Assembly (NCBI GenBank): GCA_012520975.1
Contig: JAAYNF010000154.1
Span: forward strand, 1 to 44,798
Reading direction: 5' to 3'
Origin: Clostridiaceae bacterium
GTDB taxonomy: Bacteria > Bacillota > Clostridia > Saccharofermentanales > UBA5734
Length of the DNA stretch: 44,798 nt
Positions 41,544 to 44,798 of the stretch are shown in pieces (the stretch's first letter is position 1; each line of letters starts with the position of its first letter). The position numbers were made by a program, and so were the translations under genes. A model generated the notes under the pieces. That model saw nothing but the letters and a program-made list of their open reading frames with translations. It was not told the DNA's origin and searched no databases.

Positions 41544-42173
41544 TTATTCGCTTGCCGGCTCCTCGGCTGGTGGTGAAAATTCTCCGACATCGAAAGTTTC
41601 TTCGTCGGTCTCTTCTGTTTCGGGAAGAACTCTGATTCTTTGTGGTTTGACAATCGCATAGACTTCGTCTTCCGGATCAAGAATCTTGATTTCTTCATTA
41701 ATCTGAAAGTTGGTGGCCAAAATGGTGTCATCGGCCTCCATTTCGCTGACATCAACACTCAAATACTCCGGCAGCAAAGATACCGGACCGGTCATATCCA
41801 TCTCGTTGCGGATAATATTTAATTGCAGAAAACGATTTTCCAAACCTTCCAGGCCGTAGTAGTTGATCGGAATCTGCATTCTAACTTCCTGATGCTGAGT
41901 AACCAGCTGAATGGACACGTGCAACAATCTTCCGTCGACAACGTCTTTCTGTATTTCCCTGACGAAACCAAACTCTCTTTTACCATCGGTTTCGACCCAG
42001 ATTCGGGCGTTAGAGCCGTATCTGGAAATGACTCGATTAAGCGTAACAGCATCAAACTGGACCGGATATGAGGACGTATCGGTCTTGTTGAGTACGGCCG
42101 GAATAAATCCGGATCTCCTGATTTGGCCGGGTTTGCCGGATCGGTTCTGGGCGACCAGCACAATCTTCTCCAT
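41544..42173 (-). CDS. rplY: 50S ribosomal protein L25 / general stress protein Ctc
   Basis: 209 residues; AAAGGAG precedes ATG. The N-terminal L25 domain (about 1-90) binds 5S rRNA: GFIPAVLN, DAVTLNRVI, HVSIQLV. The C-terminal TL5/Ctc beta domain (about 95-185) has VRMQIPINYYGLEGL, LSVDVSEMEADDTI and an acidic Glu/Asp-rich tail (VLPETEETDEETFDVGE). The usual KGxGRxxRxxGxVPAVLYG opening is modified (NRSGKPGQIRRSGFIPAVLN). A possible promoter on the minus strand has TATAAT at 42272-42267 and a weak -35. Confidence 0.85.
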   Translation of the reverse strand: MEKIVLVAQNRSGKPGQIRRSGFIPAVLNKTDTSSYPVQFDAVTLNRVISRYGSNARIWVETDGKREFGFVREIQKDVVDGRLLHVSIQLVTQHQEVRMQIPINYYGLEGLENRFLQLNIIRNEMDMTGPVSLLPEYLSVDVSEMEADDTILATNFQINEEIKILDPEDEVYAIVKPQRIRVLPETEETDEETFDVGEFSPPAEEPASE

Positions 42174-42402
42174 GGGGTGCTCCTTTCTATGTGTACCGGA
42201 CGATTATATTTTTTGATCGTACCGGCAAATGGCTGAAAACTGATAACTTCAATTAGCCAGCGCCTCATTATACCACTTACAAGACTTCCGTGCTAATGCC
42301 AAACGCGAGGTTCTGTTCAAATGGCCGGTTTTCCGTATAATAGTAGATGGCCGACCGGAAAATGCCGACAGGCTGATTTTATCGGGGGGAGAAAGAATTT
42401 GA

Positions 42403-42819
42403 ATGGCAGAGTCCAAACGGGGAGCATGGTTTCGTTGGCTGAAATGGGGCGATTTTGTCATCGTGGCCCTTGTTGCTTTGTTAGCGGTTGCCTTGTTGCT
42501 GGCGATGCCGGATCGGTTTGGCGATTCTCGAGCAGCCGCCCACCTGACATGTGATGGTGAGATCCTTTGCCGGTGGACAGCAGACCAGCTATGGACGGGC
42601 GGTGAAACAACGATCGAAGCACATGGTTATCATTACATGATTATCTGGGGCCAAGGACGCATACGTTTTGCCGAAGCAGACTGTCCGGATCAAGTTTGTG
42701 TCCGGACCGGCTGGCTGAAATCAGAAGGGAATCTGGCGGCCTGCGTACCGGGCCATCTGATTCTTAAAATCAGCGGGGCGACGTCGGAACCGACTGAACC
42801 GGATGTGATTGTGCGATGA
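42403..42819 (+). CDS. NusG-domain-II-containing membrane-anchored protein
   Basis: 138 residues. One N-terminal membrane segment (about 18-36, IVALVALLAVALLLAM), then a small extracytoplasmic beta domain with ADCPDQVCVRTGWLKSEGNLAACVPGHLIL, whose paired Cys and Pro-Asp-x-x-Cys pattern marks the NusG-domain-II (DUF) family. In Clostridia this gene commonly precedes a Gx transporter gene and FMN-binding or ApbE genes, as here. Overlaps the next gene by ATGA. TATAAT at 42336-42341 is a possible -10 without a good -35. Confidence 0.8.
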   Translation: MAESKRGAWFRWLKWGDFVIVALVALLAVALLLAMPDRFGDSRAAAHLTCDGEILCRWTADQLWTGGETTIEAHGYHYMIIWGQGRIRFAEADCPDQVCVRTGWLKSEGNLAACVPGHLILKISGATSEPTEPDVIVR

Positions 42820-43361
42820 CCAAGAAAACCACGACCGCCATTCAGCAACGCAAAGGGTTGCACCGACTGACCGTCAATGCGGTCTTGATCGCATTGGCGC
42901 TGACGCTGTCCATCTTGGAGCGGTGGATTCCGCTGGATCTGTTGGTTCCGATTCCGGGAATTAAACTGGGTTTGGCCAATGTTGTTACGTTGTATGCCTT
43001 GATGCGACTACGGCCGTTGGATGCATGGATTATTTTGGTGGCGCGGAACCTGTTTATGGGGGCTGTTTCCGGCCTGACCACCTTCCTCTTTTCGCTGACC
43101 GGCGGCGCGCTGGCGCTGCTGACCATGTGGCTGCTCTGCCGGCTGGAAGGACGGGTTGTTTCTCTTGTCGGTATCAGCATCGCCGGCGCCGCTTTGCACA
43201 ACATCGGCCAGGTGACTGTTGCCAGTTTCCTGCTGAGTGAACCCCTTTTGTTTTTGACTTATCTGCCGCCGTTGTTGCTGACCGGTTTATTGACCGGATT
43301 GTTAACCGGACTTGCTGCCTGGCCGGTGATCCGCAGCCTGCCTGTGCGACCGGCCTTGTGA
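42816..43361 (+). CDS. Gx transporter family protein (heptaprenyl diphosphate synthase component I-like)
   Basis: 181 residues, five to six membrane segments. Signatures: LTVNAVLIALALTLSILERWIP, PIPGIKLGLANVVTLYAL, RNLFMGAVSGLTTFLFSLTGG and SIAGAALHNIGQV. The family is often misannotated as a heptaprenyl diphosphate synthase subunit; it resembles ECF S-component membrane proteins. Translationally coupled to the NusG-II gene. Substrate unknown. Confidence 0.85.
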   Translation: MTKKTTTAIQQRKGLHRLTVNAVLIALALTLSILERWIPLDLLVPIPGIKLGLANVVTLYALMRLRPLDAWIILVARNLFMGAVSGLTTFLFSLTGGALALLTMWLLCRLEGRVVSLVGISIAGAALHNIGQVTVASFLLSEPLLFLTYLPPLLLTGLLTGLLTGLAAWPVIRSLPVRPAL

Positions 43362-43368
43362 GGGAGAC

Positions 43369-43965
43369 ATGACCGACAAGTATTTGATTCCAATTGGCAT
43401 TTTGATGGCTATCTTTATCCTTTTGCCGATATTTAGCCGGCTGTTGGTACCATTTAATTTAGCCGTCCGAGAGCTTGTCGGCAAGTACCGCGATATGCGG
43501 ATCAGACCTCTGATGGTTTTTACCCATCGATACAATGATTTTCTTTCCTTTTCCATTCAACTACTTTTGCTGGGTCTGCTGCTTGGATTGGTTTGGCACG
43601 ATTGGCGCCGTGCCGGAGTACTTTTTATTGCGATGTTTATTCAGACCACCATCATCACTTTGTTCAAACGCCTGACATCCATTGACCGCCCACCTCAACT
43701 TGTTTCACATATCGTGATGACCTCCGGTTCCTATCCGAGCGGACACAGCGCGGCCAGCCTGACTTTTGCCTTGTTGGTTCCTCTTGTGCTCATGCCTTAC
43801 CTGAGTCAGGCGGTCATCATTATCTTAGGATCTCTGCTGAGTTGTGTGGCTCTTTTGACGGCTTATGGTCGGTTATATCTGGATGTGCACTGGTTCACCG
43901 ATGTCATCGGCGGATGGTTGTTGTCCATTGCTGTCTTTTTGCTCAGCATCGGATTTTTGACATGA
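43369..43965 (+). CDS. PAP2-family membrane phosphatase
   Basis: 198 residues, about five membrane segments. Acid-phosphatase motifs: KRLTSIDRPP (about 99-108), SYPSGHSAASL (about 122-132) and GRLYLDVHWFTDVIGG (about 166-181) with the catalytic His and Asp; the Ser-Arg of the third motif is Gly-Arg. Probably dephosphorylates a lipid pyrophosphate such as undecaprenyl pyrophosphate or phosphatidate at the membrane. 7-base gap to the Gx gene; the same operon. Confidence 0.85.
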   Translation: MTDKYLIPIGILMAIFILLPIFSRLLVPFNLAVRELVGKYRDMRIRPLMVFTHRYNDFLSFSIQLLLLGLLLGLVWHDWRRAGVLFIAMFIQTTIITLFKRLTSIDRPPQLVSHIVMTSGSYPSGHSAASLTFALLVPLVLMPYLSQAVIIILGSLLSCVALLTAYGRLYLDVHWFTDVIGGWLLSIAVFLLSIGFLT

Positions 43966-44022
43966 TTTTTGAATGCGGCATTGGCGCAAATATTAAAAAT
44001 TTCTCCTTTTGCATGAGACTTT

Positions 44023-44031
44023 TGCTATAAT
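44023..44031 (+). promoter_or_regulatory. extended -10 promoter of the rlmL-like gene
   Basis: TGCTATAAT (extended TGn plus TATAAT), 23 bases before the start codon; no good -35 box. Confidence 0.55.
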
Positions 44032-44054
44032 GAACCAATTGACAGGAGAGTCTT

Positions 44055-44798
44055 ATGAACGTCATCTTAACCACCTTGTTCGGCATCGAAGCATTGACCG
44101 CCGAGGAACTGATCGGTTTGGGCTACCCTCGGGAGCAACTGATCCTTAGTGACGGCCAAGTCCGCTTGGATCCCGGCACCGGACCGGATGCTTTTTCGCG
44201 CGCAATTCAGGCGGTTGCCCGGCTGAATATCGGTGTCAGGACCGCTGAACGCGTGCTGGTGGAATTGGCATCCTTTCCGGCTGCTGATTTCAATGCTTTG
44301 TTTGACCAAACCCGGGCGTTGCCTTGGGAGGATTGGATTCCAACCGGCGCGGCATTCACCGTAGCCGGTTATTCGCGAAAATCGGCGTTGTACGGTATTC
44401 CGGCCTGCCAGAGTCTGATCAAAAAAGCCATCGTTTCTCGTTTGCTGGCCGTGCAGGGACGGTCGCCCGACAGTCAACTGGCTGAGGATCCGGCCATGGG
44501 TTTTTTGCGCATTCAATTTGGCATTGTTGCGGATCGTGTATCGATGATGGTGGATACATCGGGCGATGGACTCCATAAACGCGGCTATCGCCGACTGCGG
44601 CATGAGGCCCCGATCAAGGAAACCTTGGCGGCGGCCATGCTGATGGTGTCACGGTTTGCTCCGTTCAGCGACGAAGCCTTGGTTGACCCCTGTTGCGGGT
44701 CAGGCACTATTCCGATCGAGGCTGCGTTGCTGGCCTGTCGTCTTGCTCCGGGTCTTAACCGGTCTTTTGCCGGTGAAAAATGGCCGCTGATCGGAGAA
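44055..44798 (+). CDS. THUMP-domain class I RNA methyltransferase (RlmL-type), 3' end cut
   Basis: 248 codons seen, open at the window edge. ATG 44055 is preceded by AGGAGAG. N-terminal ferredoxin-like/THUMP part (MNVILTTLFGIEALTAEEL, a THUMP region with FLRIQFGIVADRVSMMVDTSG), then GLHKRGYRRLRHEAPIKETLAAAML and the SAM-binding motif VDPCCGSGTIPIEAALLA. Family members methylate a guanine N2 of 23S rRNA (G2445 for RlmL). Full proteins are about 375 residues, so roughly a third is missing to the right. Confidence 0.9.
   Translation, partial: MNVILTTLFGIEALTAEELIGLGYPREQLILSDGQVRLDPGTGPDAFSRAIQAVARLNIGVRTAERVLVELASFPAADFNALFDQTRALPWEDWIPTGAAFTVAGYSRKSALYGIPACQSLIKKAIVSRLLAVQGRSPDSQLAEDPAMGFLRIQFGIVADRVSMMVDTSGDGLHKRGYRRLRHEAPIKETLAAAMLMVSRFAPFSDEALVDPCCGSGTIPIEAALLACRLAPGLNRSFAGEKWPLIGE

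Noticed and set aside
1-44798. CRISPR array, IS element, prophage or rRNA
   Set aside because: No spaced direct repeats, transposase, integrase, phage structural gene or rRNA sequence was recognised on reading the window.

Overview
The window looks like chromosome from a Firmicute, probably an uncultured member of the Clostridia. The evidence is strong AGGAGG ribosome-binding sites, frequent TTG/GTG starts, lipoprotein-type solute-binding proteins, LacI regulators, near-consensus sigma-A promoters, and a closing housekeeping block (L25/Ctc, NusG-domain-II protein, Gx transporter). No CRISPR array, rRNA, insertion sequence or phage gene was recognised.

Layout. (1) 242-1132: a lone GH43 glycosidase. 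(2) 1119-6979, minus strand: a six-gene operon, two HAD hydrolases then homologues of IolM, IolN, IolO and IolG. These are the four enzymes of the alternative myo-inositol route known from Thermotoga maritima, which ends at D-tagaturonate and does not use the classical Bacillus IolEDBCJ route. (3) 7256-9944: a LacI regulator, a PHP protein and a metallo-beta-lactamase-fold protein. (4) 10108-21984: a long plus-strand series of two HADs, a circularly permuted phosphoglycerate-mutase-like protein, MgtC, a PfkB kinase, a TIM-barrel protein, MATE, a KdgK-like kinase, 6-phosphogluconate dehydrogenase, a fructuronate-reductase-like SDR and a LarA-family epimerase. (5) 22048-23505, minus strand: tagaturonate/fructuronate epimerase UxaE. 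(6) 23830-31523: a Fe/AfuA-type ABC importer, a small membrane protein, a fifth HAD and a membrane pyrophosphatase. (7) 31670-41331: a second LacI regulator diverging from a second ABC importer operon, which carries its own TIM-barrel protein, an IolM paralogue, another TIM-barrel protein and another zinc dehydrogenase. Much of this block is visibly more AT-rich than its left flank. (8) 41384-44798: tRNA-Arg, L25, NusG-II, Gx transporter, PAP2 phosphatase and an RlmL-type methyltransferase cut by the window edge.

How it fits together. Blocks 2-6 appear to be one regulon. The perfect palindrome GCAAACGTTTGC lies 13-16 bases after the -10 box of three strong promoters (inositol operon, HAD/kinase operon, ABC importer). 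A 10/12 version sits at the same distance in the lacI gene's own promoter. The enzymes give a continuous path: myo-inositol, scyllo-inosose, 3-dehydro-scyllo-inosose, 5-dehydro-L-gluconate, D-tagaturonate, D-fructuronate, D-mannonate. The next gene expected would be mannonate dehydratase (UxuA). Instead there is a LarA-family nickel-pincer epimerase beside 6-phosphogluconate dehydrogenase, which suggests an exit D-mannonate to D-gluconate to 6-phosphogluconate to ribulose-5-phosphate. Five HAD paralogues, a permuted alkaline-phosphatase-superfamily enzyme and AfuA-type importers raise the further possibility that the imported substrate is phosphorylated. The pathway and regulon are inferred from sequence motifs and remembered family features; no search was run.
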